From positions 1 through 5,728 of the forward strand of contig JAIOSN010000221.1 of assembly GCA_021107605.1 (NCBI GenBank): DNA of 5,728 nucleotides, given 5' to 3'. Positions 1 through 5,728 of the stretch are shown in pieces. The notes under the pieces were generated by a model. The model ran no database searches. It was given only the letters and a program-made list of their open reading frames with translations, and had not been told where the DNA came from. How positions within the stretch are numbered: the stretch's first letter is position 1; every line of letters begins with the position of its first letter. The translations under genes were made by a program, and so were the position numbers. The DNA is from Anaerolineae bacterium (GTDB taxonomy: Bacteria > Chloroflexota > Anaerolineae > B4-G1 > SLSP01).

Positions 1-2096
1 TGGCTCAATCCCACGTTCGTCCCCGCCCGCCGCATTCCACGCGGGCACCCACTCTCATCTCGCTGGCGTTGGTGATCGGTTTGGGGGTGGGACACCCTCC
101 CTCGTTAGTTTTTGTGGCCGTGGGTTGGTTGGCTTACTTCCTCCTCCTTGATCCTGCGCTCCTCTGGTCGCCCCGGCGTTGGTGGCGAGCGGTATTGGTC
201 GTGGCGTTGGCTTGGCTGTTGCCCCAGCTCTACCTGCCCCTCCGGGGCAGCATGGCGAATGTGCCGCTCGCCGGCGATAGATTGAATACCTGGCACGGCT
301 TCTGGTTCCACGTTCTGGCGCGCGGTTTCTCCGGCGATATGTTCGCCTTCGCCTCCCCGGCGGATTTGGCGCTCCGTCTGCCGCTGCTCGAAACTCTCTT
401 TGGATTGCAGTTCCCCCGGTGGACGTTGTGGGGCGCGCTGCTGGCGTGGCTCTGGCTTCTCCGGACAGATTGGCGACTGGCGCTCGCTTTGCTTCTCTCC
501 TGGACGGTGCATACCTTCGTGACCATCACCTACCGCGCCCCGCAGACCGTCGAGTACCTGATGCCCGCGTACCTGCCGGTAGTGCTGGCGGCGGGCTTGG
601 GGTTGGCCGGATTACTGCACGTTGCTCACGAGCAACGCCGGGCCATGAGCCGGCGCGTGCTACGTTTTACGTCTGTCGCGATCCTGCTCCTCTCTGCGTG
701 GCAAATTCCCCGGCGTTTCTCCGCCTTTATGCTGCTGGCGACTGATACCTCAGTTCGTGAGCGCGTCGCGCCGTTGCTGGCAGCGGCCCCGCCCGACGCC
801 CTGATTCTGGCCGATTGGCGTTGGGCCACGCCGCTCTGGGTTTTGCAGCAGACAGAGAGCTGGGGCAACGCGGTCAAGGTGGCTTACGTCTATCCCGTTG
901 CGGGCGAGGAGTACGAGCAAGTCTGGTTGGCGCGCGCCTCGGCAGCCGGTGAGCGCGCCCTTTTCGTCACCCACGCTTATCAGTGGCCTGGTTGGACGCG
1001 CGCGCCAGTGGGCGGCGGGTACCGACTTTATATTTCCCCCCTAAAAAAACTCCCGGCAGAATTAGACTATTTGCCCTTAGCGGTCGACTGGGGGGCGGTG
1101 CGTCTCTTGGGCTATCGCGTGACGGGGGATGCGCGACCCGGCGGGACGTTGGAGGTACAGCTGGTCTGGCAGGCGACGGGGCCGCAGGAGCCGCCGCCCT
1201 CGCTCACTGTGCGGCTCCTGGCCGCTGATGGTGCTCTGCTGACCAACCGCGATCAGATTTTGGGCAGCGACGCGGTGAGCGGCGAGATCTCTTTCACCGA
1301 GCTGTCGCTGCCGCTACCGTTAGAAGCCTGTTCAGGGAACGTGCATCTCACGGTGGGCGCTTACACCGTGGAGGAGGGCGTCTTCGAGAATTTGGGCGAG
1401 GCAGCGTTGCCGGATATTCCCATGCCATGCGAGTTCCCCGCGCTCCCGACGGAGCACCTGTGGCCCGGATTGCTGGCGTGGACGGGGCCGTTCTTGCGCG
1501 GCGTGGATTACGATGTGCGGGGCGAGACGGCCACGGCATACCTCCATTTCTGCGGGCCGGGCCAGGGATTGCAGGTCAGTAACGGCGAGACTGCGGTCGC
1601 TATCGGGCGGCTCTGGCCGGGACAGTGCCGCACCGTGAGCGTGCCTGCGGCCACGGGGCGCAGGCCGCAACTCACCTTCACGCGGCTGGATGGTAGCCCC
1701 GCGCAGCTGCTTGCGCTGCCGCTGCCCACGCCGCGCGCCGGCGCGCGCTACGTTCCCTTTGGCGACGAGATCGTCTTGGTGGGCGCGGAGACTGTTGAGC
1801 GCGGTGGCCGTCTTGTGGTGGATTTGCGCTGGCGGAGCGTGCGGCCGCTGGTCGATGATTACGCCGTCAGCGTGCGGTTGCAGGATGCGGCCGGGGCCGT
1901 GCTGGGCATTCATGATATGCAGCCGGGTTTGGGCGCGTTGCCGACGCTCAAATGGGTGGTGCGCGGCACCGAGCTGCTGGATCCGCATCCCTTCACGCCG
2001 CCGGCAGAGACGCCTGTGCAAGTCATGGTAGTCGTCTATGAGCGTTTTCGCGGCAGACGTCTGGGCGCAGAGACGCTACCGGTTTACGGGCCTTGA
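1..2096 (+). CDS. Partial DUF2723/TMEM260-like GT-C membrane glycosyltransferase with C-terminal beta-sandwich modules
   Basis: This is the C-terminal part of a polytopic membrane protein. The frame is open from base 3 with no stop upstream, so the gene starts outside the window. The TTG at 69 would cut through a membrane helix and is not a credible start. Numbering from that TTG, hydrophobic segments lie near residues 1-28, 40-54, 118-152, 160-186 and 200-213. The segment GLGVGHPPSL, then YLPLRG (55-60) and a following HVLARGF stretch resemble the DUF2723 (TMEM260-like) family, whose eukaryotic member is a protein O-mannosyltransferase. The N-terminal loop expected to carry catalytic acidic residues is missing here. 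After the last helix come about 460 probably extracytoplasmic residues, with two related beta-rich modules at about 341-435 and 564-675. All four cysteines (421, 454, 495, 520) fall in this part. Substrate is unknown; transfer of a lipid-linked sugar to a surface acceptor is inferred. The family call is fairly sure, the activity is not. Confidence 0.72.
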   Translation, partial: AQSHVRPRPPHSTRAPTLISLALVIGLGVGHPPSLVFVAVGWLAYFLLLDPALLWSPRRWWRAVLVVALAWLLPQLYLPLRGSMANVPLAGDRLNTWHGFWFHVLARGFSGDMFAFASPADLALRLPLLETLFGLQFPRWTLWGALLAWLWLLRTDWRLALALLLSWTVHTFVTITYRAPQTVEYLMPAYLPVVLAAGLGLAGLLHVAHEQRRAMSRRVLRFTSVAILLLSAWQIPRRFSAFMLLATDTSVRERVAPLLAAAPPDALILADWRWATPLWVLQQTESWGNAVKVAYVYPVAGEEYEQVWLARASAAGERALFVTHAYQWPGWTRAPVGGGYRLYISPLKKLPAELDYLPLAVDWGAVRLLGYRVTGDARPGGTLEVQLVWQATGPQEPPPSLTVRLLAADGALLTNRDQILGSDAVSGEISFTELSLPLPLEACSGNVHLTVGAYTVEEGVFENLGEAALPDIPMPCEFPALPTEHLWPGLLAWTGPFLRGVDYDVRGETATAYLHFCGPGQGLQVSNGETAVAIGRLWPGQCRTVSVPAATGRRPQLTFTRLDGSPAQLLALPLPTPRAGARYVPFGDEIVLVGAETVERGGRLVVDLRWRSVRPLVDDYAVSVRLQDAAGAVLGIHDMQPGLGALPTLKWVVRGTELLDPHPFTPPAETPVQVMVVVYERFRGRRLGAETLPVYGP

Positions 2097-2164
2097 TATG
2101 AACGCTGCCTGTTCAACTACCGTTCCCTGCCTACTGTCTGCGGCCTACCATCTCCTGTACGATA

Positions 2165-2179
2165 AGACCTCCGAGGTCT
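2165..2179. repeat. Palindromic repeat, copy 1 (AGACCTC-C-GAGGTCT)
   Basis: Perfect palindrome with 7-base arms around a single C. It lies 68 bases downstream of the membrane protein stop codon. It is followed at once by C and then TGGTAGC (2181-2187). The same core recurs three more times in the window, always between genes. No T-run follows, so it is not a classical intrinsic terminator, although the transcript could fold into a short hairpin. Confidence 0.8.
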
Positions 2180-2247
2180 CTGGTAGCGCTGCATGGCTGA
2201 AACAACGGCGTATTTGCGGTAAATTTCTTTTGGGCTAGGGTCGCAGC

Positions 2248-2262
2248 AGACCTCTGAGGTCT
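2248..2262. repeat. Palindromic repeat, copy 2 (AGACCTC-T-GAGGTCT)
   Basis: Perfect palindrome with 7-base arms around a single T, lying 68 bases after copy 1. It runs directly into ACCA, so CTACCA (2261-2266) is the reverse complement of the TGGTAG beside copy 1. The pair therefore frames a small segment with inverted ends. It lies 27 bases upstream of the kinase promoter. Confidence 0.8.
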
Positions 2263-2289
2263 ACCACGCCTGAGTAGTAACTTTTCTCC

Positions 2290-2318
2290 TTGTGATATAT
2301 CCTCTACCATGTTAAAAT
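2290..2318 (+). promoter_or_regulatory. Predicted sigma70-type promoter of the histidine kinase gene
   Basis: TTGTGA (2290-2295) matches four of six bases of the -35 consensus. After exactly 17 bases comes TAAAAT (2313-2318), which matches five of six of the -10 consensus and is preceded by TGT, giving an extended -10 (TGnTAAAAT). Transcription would start near 2325. This leaves a leader of about 23 bases before the ATG at 2348 and places the alternative ATG at 2309 inside the promoter. Prediction from pattern only. Confidence 0.55.
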
Positions 2319-2337
2319 GGATAGGGACTTATATATT

Positions 2338-2342
2338 GGAGG
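2338..2342 (+). promoter_or_regulatory. Ribosome binding site that decides the kinase start
   Basis: GGAGG followed by five bases (acaat) and then ATG at 2348. The upstream in-frame ATG at 2309 is preceded by a pyrimidine-rich stretch with no Shine-Dalgarno match. This favours 2348 as the start. Confidence 0.75.
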
Positions 2343-2347
2343 ACAAT

Positions 2348-4651
2348 ATGGGGAGCACTTTCCCTGATTTATGTGCGTCCGTGGTGCAACGCCGTGATGC
2401 GGAATTAAGATCACTGCATCTGATTGCTCAAGCTGCCAATTTTACGATACCGGTGGATGATGTTCTAGAGCTAATTTACACGCAGCTCTCGCGTGTCATG
2501 GACTTGCCTAATTTCTATATCGCTTTTGCTGATTTGCAGCACAAATGTTTCTCCCGTGCTTTCTGCGTGCGACAGTATGAGCGTGTCTATACTGAAAGCG
2601 AATGGGGCATTGAGACCGGGTTGACAGGGTATCTCTACCGTAAAGGGATTACCCTTCGCGTGGTGGATTACGCGGCCGAGTGTGAAGCGCGTGGCCTGCC
2701 ACCTCAAGGAGATGGAGATGTGCGCGCCTGGATGGGCGTCCCGTTGCTGGCGGAGAATCAGACGATCGGAGTGATGGTGACTTTTTGCGGCGCTGCTGAA
2801 GCAACTGTTTTCTCTGCAGCGGATGCGGATTTCTTTGCCACCGTGGCTTCCCATCTGGCCTCTGGCATTGAACGGCGGCGGCTCCATGAACGCTTGGAGA
2901 CCCGCGCTCATCAACTCAAGACCTTGAACGAGATCGGCAACTTATTGGCTTCCAGTCTGAACTTGGATGAGGTGTTGGAGTTAGTAGTGCATAACGCGGC
3001 TGCATTGTTGGATGCGGAGGCCGGTTCATTGCTTTTAGTGGATGAGACGAGCGGCGACCTGATTTTCCGAACCTCCAGTGGGCCGGTGGGTCCGAAGTTG
3101 GTGGGTTTGCGGGTTCCGGCGGGCAAGGGGATTGCAGGAGAGGCTTTTGTCGAAAATCATCCCGTGATTGTCAACGATATGGAACACGATGACCGGTGGT
3201 ATCAGCTCTTTGATGAGCAAGCTCATTTCGTTACCCGTTCCCTCTTGGCCGTGCCTCTCAATGCTCGCGGACGGAATATCGGGGTGCAGGAAGTGATCAA
3301 TCATCAGGAGCAACATCCCTTTGAAGAGGAGGATGTGAGTCTCTTACAATCCTTCGGGGCGCAAGCTGCTATCGCGATTGAGAATGCGCGGCTCTTTACT
3401 ACCACCGACCAGGCATTACAAGATCGGGTCGAGGAGTTGACCACTTTTCAACAGATTGATCGTCAGTTAAACGCTACTTTGGATTATGAAGAGGTGCTGG
3501 CGCTGACGTTGTCCTGGGCTATCCGGATCACCGGCGCGGAGTTGGGGGTGATGGCCGCTCTGCATGAGGGAGAGGACGGTTCACGCGGCTTACGTCTTCT
3601 GGCGGCGGAGGGTTATCCAGAGGAGTTTGTGGGGCAATATACCGGGGACGAGTTGTGGCCCCTGGAACGTGGCTTGATCGGGCGGACGGTTATTTTAGGT
3701 AAGCCCTTGTTAGTCCGTGATGTTACGTCCGACCCTTATTACGTGGGGGGAGTAGAGGGGATGCGCTCTCAATTTAGCGTCCCCATGCGGCGTGAAAACC
3801 GCGTGATTGGGGTAGTGGGCATAGAATCATCAGACGCGGACTGTTTCTCTGAGGAGAAGATGGGTTTTGTCACGCGCTTGGTGGATCACGCTGCCATAGC
3901 GATCGACAATGCGCGTCTTTTCCGCCAGGTGCAACGGGCCAACGATGCCAAGACCGAGTTCATAGATTTTGTTTCCCATGAGCTAAAACAGCCGATGACT
4001 TCCATGAGCGGTTATATTGATTTGCTTAAAAGAGGATTGGCTGGGCCTCTGAACAGACAGCAGACGCAATTTTTAGACGTGGTGCGTTCCAGTGTACGGC
4101 GTATGGATAGATTGGTGAGTGATCTCTTGGCTATTTCACGCATTGAGTCTGGACGGGTACAGCTAATTATGGAGCTAATTGATCCGCGTGAAGTCACCAT
4201 CGAGGCGGTGCAATCTTTCCGGCAGGCATTTGAGGATAAAAATCAGACGTTGGTAGTTGCTAACTCTTTCCAGTTACCGGCAATTCAGGGAGATCAGGGG
4301 CGGTTGGTGCAGGTGCTTACTAATTTGCTCAGCAATGCCAATAAATATACGCCGGAGGGCGGACGGATCACGCTCTCTCTAGAGCATGATGAATTAGAGG
4401 GACAGTCGTATATTCGTTGGCAAGTGACGGACGATGGTATCGGGATGACGCCGGAGGAGGTGGGAAATCTCTTCACCAAGTTCTACCGGGCAGATAACCC
4501 GGAGGTGCGTGAACAGCGTGGCACCGGGTTAGGTTTGGCTATCAGTCACCGTATCGTCGAGATGCATAAGGGATACGTCCAAGTAGAAAGCGAACCGGGG
4601 CAAGGGAGCACCTTCAGTGTGGGGATTCCGGTGGCAGAGGTTGAGAAGTAG
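2348..4651 (+). CDS. Soluble sensor histidine kinase, GAF-GAF-GAF-HisKA-HATPase_c
   Basis: A 767-residue sensor kinase that would autophosphorylate a histidine and pass the phosphate to a response regulator not present in the window. Approximate domains: GAF1 35-175, GAF2 200-348, GAF3 372-527, HisKA 535-602, HATPase_c 645-763. The H box contains SHELKQP with phospho-acceptor His544. The N box reads NLLSNANKYT (Mg-binding Asn663), the G1 box DDGIGM (695-700), the F box FTKFYR (709-714) and the G2 box GTGLGL (725-730), so all ATP-binding motifs are intact. There is no membrane segment, signal peptide or receiver domain, so it should sense an internal ligand, redox state or partner protein. GAF1 carries four of the six cysteines (67, 73, 112, 147); GAF2 has none. 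The residue four after His544 is Gln rather than the usual Thr or Asn. The 2348 start is chosen from the GGAGG site and promoter position; an ATG at 2309 would add 13 residues. Ligand and partner are unknown. Confidence 0.92.
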   Translation: MGSTFPDLCASVVQRRDAELRSLHLIAQAANFTIPVDDVLELIYTQLSRVMDLPNFYIAFADLQHKCFSRAFCVRQYERVYTESEWGIETGLTGYLYRKGITLRVVDYAAECEARGLPPQGDGDVRAWMGVPLLAENQTIGVMVTFCGAAEATVFSAADADFFATVASHLASGIERRRLHERLETRAHQLKTLNEIGNLLASSLNLDEVLELVVHNAAALLDAEAGSLLLVDETSGDLIFRTSSGPVGPKLVGLRVPAGKGIAGEAFVENHPVIVNDMEHDDRWYQLFDEQAHFVTRSLLAVPLNARGRNIGVQEVINHQEQHPFEEEDVSLLQSFGAQAAIAIENARLFTTTDQALQDRVEELTTFQQIDRQLNATLDYEEVLALTLSWAIRITGAELGVMAALHEGEDGSRGLRLLAAEGYPEEFVGQYTGDELWPLERGLIGRTVILGKPLLVRDVTSDPYYVGGVEGMRSQFSVPMRRENRVIGVVGIESSDADCFSEEKMGFVTRLVDHAAIAIDNARLFRQVQRANDAKTEFIDFVSHELKQPMTSMSGYIDLLKRGLAGPLNRQQTQFLDVVRSSVRRMDRLVSDLLAISRIESGRVQLIMELIDPREVTIEAVQSFRQAFEDKNQTLVVANSFQLPAIQGDQGRLVQVLTNLLSNANKYTPEGGRITLSLEHDELEGQSYIRWQVTDDGIGMTPEEVGNLFTKFYRADNPEVREQRGTGLGLAISHRIVEMHKGYVQVESEPGQGSTFSVGIPVAEVEK

Positions 4652-4678
4652 CGAGCTGATTTCAGTTGAGTTTACAGT

Positions 4679-4695
4679 GAGCGTAGGCTGCGCTC
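4679..4695 (+). terminator. Weak hairpin after the kinase gene, possible terminator
   Basis: GAGCG (4679-4683) and CGCTC (4691-4695) can form a five-pair stem with a seven-base loop, 27 bases after the kinase stop codon. No U-run follows, so intrinsic termination is doubtful. It is listed only because its position fits a 3' end. Confidence 0.2.
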
Positions 4696-4723
4696 GTAGA
4701 TTGGTGATGGTAGCATTACTTTC

Positions 4724-4738
4724 AGACCTCCGAGGGCT
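4724..4738. repeat. Palindromic repeat, copy 3, imperfect (AGACCTC-C-GAGGGCT)
   Basis: Same core as the other copies with one arm mismatch (GAGGGCT instead of GAGGTCT). The change makes GCTACCA (4736-4742), an exact complement of TGGTAGC at 4708-4714, so the copy sits at the right end of a 7-base inverted repeat. Including its right flank it resembles copy 2 (AGACCTCYGAGGKCTACCA). Confidence 0.7.
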
Positions 4739-4744
4739 ACCAAT

Positions 4745-4758
4745 CCGCCATGCGGCGG
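4745..4758. repeat. GC-rich hairpin between palindrome copies 3 and 4
   Basis: CCGCC (4745-4749) and GGCGG (4754-4758) pair around an ATGC loop, followed by cgaaatttta. The stem lies midway between copies 3 and 4, so this gap holds several hairpin-forming sequences within about 65 bases. No function can be assigned. Confidence 0.4.
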
Positions 4759-4769
4759 CGAAATTTTAC

Positions 4770-4788
4770 CAAGACCTCGGAGGTCTTG
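4770..4788. repeat. Palindromic repeat, copy 4, longest (CAAGACCTC-G-GAGGTCTTG)
   Basis: Perfect palindrome with 9-base arms around a single G, the longest of the four copies. On the minus strand it reads AAGACCTCCGAGGTCT followed by TGGTA, closely matching copy 1 and its right flank. It ends 31 bases before the hydrolase start codon, so in a read-through transcript it would form a hairpin just upstream of the ribosome binding site. Confidence 0.8.
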
Positions 4789-4807
4789 ACTAAACCGTAT
4801 TGGAATT

Positions 4808-4813
4808 AGGAGG
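4808..4813 (+). promoter_or_regulatory. Strong Shine-Dalgarno site for a TTG start
   Basis: AGGAGG, six bases upstream of the TTG at 4820. This near-ideal match and spacing support the non-ATG start. The resulting N-terminus also fits the family, with few residues before the first beta strand. Confidence 0.8.
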
Positions 4814-4819
4814 GGAAAC

Positions 4820-5668
4820 TTGGTAGCATCACACGTTGAGGATATCTTTGCCGCTTCAGACGGGTTGGAACTTTTTCAGCAATGTTGGCTACCAGGCGCC
4901 AAAGCTAAGGCCAATTTGGTGGTGGTGCATGGTTTAGGCGAGCATAGTGGACGCTACCGTGATTTTGCGACTTGGTTTGTGCCGCGTGGCTACGCGGTAC
5001 ATTCCTATGACCACCGAGGACATGGCAAATCGCAGGGGCAGCGTGGTCATATCAATGGTTGGGCTGAGTACCGGGAGGATTTGCGGGTTTTCTTGACCCT
5101 GGTCAAGGGGGAGTTCTCCCAGGTACCTACTTTCTTAGTGGGGCACAGCATGGGTGGTTTGATGGTGTTGGATTACGCTCTGCACTACCCTGAAGGGTTG
5201 CAAGGAGTTGTCTCCTCTGGTCCGTCCCTGGAGTATGGCGCGGATGTATCGCGCCTCTTGCTCTTCGCGGCCCGTGTAATGTCGCACGTCACTCCCGGGA
5301 GGCAGATGGCTAGCGGCTTGGATGCGGATGGTCTCTCTCGCAATGCGCAAGTCGTCAAAGTTTATCGTGAGGATCCGTTGGTACATGGTTGGGTTTCGCC
5401 TCGTTTTGTCACCGTGATGGGTGAGACGATGACCGCGACTCTGCAGAATGCCGGGCAATGGCCGGCCAACTTACCGCTATTCATTATCCATGGGGGCGCC
5501 GATCCTATCTGCCCGCCGAGCGGCAGTCTCCGCTTCTTTGAGCAAGCTGGCGCGCAGGATAAGAGCCGCCAGGTGTATGCGGGTTATCTGCATGAGAGCT
5601 TCAACGAGATTGGACGGGAAGCAGTGTTGCGTGATCTGACTGAGTGGCTGGCCGCGCGGCTAGGGTAA
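4820..5668 (+). CDS. Alpha/beta hydrolase, monoacylglycerol lipase / lysophospholipase-like (Hydrolase_4)
   Basis: A complete 282-residue serine hydrolase, normal length for the bacterial monoacylglycerol lipase group. It is predicted to cleave fatty acid esters such as monoacylglycerols or lysophospholipids. HGLGEHSGRY (37-46) provides the oxyanion-hole region typical of this family and is followed by YDHRGHGKS (63-71). The nucleophile elbow is GHSMG with Ser110, the acid is Asp228 in HGGADPI, and the base is His258 in YLHES, so the catalytic triad is intact. The cap region contains LSRNAQVVKVYREDPLVHG, also typical of the family. There is no signal peptide or membrane helix, so it should be cytosolic or loosely membrane-associated. 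The gene starts with TTG and ends with three in-frame stops in a row (TAA TGA TGA, 5666-5674). It lies 168 bases after the kinase gene with palindromes between, so co-transcription is uncertain. Exact substrate is not readable; other esters are possible. Confidence 0.92.
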   Translation: MVASHVEDIFAASDGLELFQQCWLPGAKAKANLVVVHGLGEHSGRYRDFATWFVPRGYAVHSYDHRGHGKSQGQRGHINGWAEYREDLRVFLTLVKGEFSQVPTFLVGHSMGGLMVLDYALHYPEGLQGVVSSGPSLEYGADVSRLLLFAARVMSHVTPGRQMASGLDADGLSRNAQVVKVYREDPLVHGWVSPRFVTVMGETMTATLQNAGQWPANLPLFIIHGGADPICPPSGSLRFFEQAGAQDKSRQVYAGYLHESFNEIGREAVLRDLTEWLAARLG

Positions 5669-5699
5669 TGATGATTGCCCCGCAAAAATGTTAGCTCAT

Positions 5700-5723
5700 C
5701 ACAGAGACACCGAGGGCACTGAG
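5700..5723. repeat. Short degenerate tandem repeat CACNGAG x3
   Basis: CACAGAG (5700-5706), CACCGAG (5708-5714) and CACTGAG (5717-5723) are three copies of CACNGAG with one- and two-base spacers, followed by an A-run that meets the right edge. It lies 32 bases after the hydrolase stop. The element may continue beyond the window. It could be an intergenic repeat of the host genome; nothing visible gives a function. Confidence 0.5.
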
Positions 5724-5728
5724 AAAAA

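Noticed and set aside
69..71. TTG as the true start of the membrane protein
   Set aside because: The frame is open to the left edge, the residues before it form the start of the same hydrophobic helix, and the family needs a longer N-terminal part.
1332..2021. A 229-codon open frame on the minus strand
   Set aside because: It lies wholly antisense to the membrane protein and is rich in Arg, His, Gln and Pro, typical of a shadow frame in GC-rich coding DNA.
2054..2063. CAGACGTCTG palindrome
   Set aside because: It lies within the coding region of the membrane protein, is a single copy and differs from the intergenic palindrome family.
2038..2238. A 66-codon open frame overlapping the end of the membrane protein gene
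   Set aside because: It begins inside the larger gene, has no ribosome binding site, runs through palindrome copy 1 and resembles no known protein.
2165..2262. CRISPR array or intrinsic terminators formed by the palindromes
   Set aside because: Only two copies occur per gap, with unequal spacing (68 and 31 bases) and no spacer structure, so this is not CRISPR. None is followed by a T-run, so classical intrinsic termination is not supported.
4786..4791. TTGACT as a -35 box for the hydrolase
   Set aside because: Seventeen bases downstream falls on the AGGAGG site, with no -10-like hexamer at a suitable distance. The match arises from the palindrome end.

Overview
This window carries three same-strand genes separated by two non-coding gaps that share a palindromic repeat. 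It looks like part of a bacterial chromosome. The most likely source is a Chloroflexota (Anaerolineae-like) bacterium. That is an inference from three things: a TMEM260/DUF2723-type membrane protein with C-terminal beta-sandwich modules, a soluble kinase with three GAF domains, and short palindromes scattered between genes. No rRNA or other taxonomic marker is present.

Layout. Positions 1-2096 hold the 3' part of a large polytopic membrane protein. Its reading frame is open at the left edge, so the true start lies upstream. Positions 2097-2347 are a gap with two copies of a 15-base palindrome (AGACCTC-N-GAGGTCT) and then a good sigma70-type promoter. Positions 2348-4651 encode a cytosolic sensor histidine kinase (GAF-GAF-GAF-HisKA-HATPase). 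Positions 4652-4819 are a second gap with two more palindrome copies and a GC hairpin. Positions 4820-5668 encode a complete monoacylglycerol-lipase-like alpha/beta hydrolase with a TTG start and a strong Shine-Dalgarno sequence. The last 54 bases contain a short CACNGAG triplicate that runs close to the right edge.

How the genes relate. They do not form an obvious pathway. The membrane protein is probably a GT-C-type glycosyltransferase acting at the cell surface. The kinase has its own promoter and no response regulator in view. The hydrolase probably works on monoacylglycerols or lysophospholipids in the cytosol. The gaps of about 250 and 170 bases, each with palindromes, suggest separate transcription units, although no promoter for the hydrolase could be identified. 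The first gene is visibly richer in G+C than the other two.

I did not find convincing evidence of a new multi-gene system. The most interesting signals are the four-copy palindrome family with shared TGGTA flanks, the CACNGAG repeat at the right edge, and the cysteine-rich first GAF domain of the kinase.
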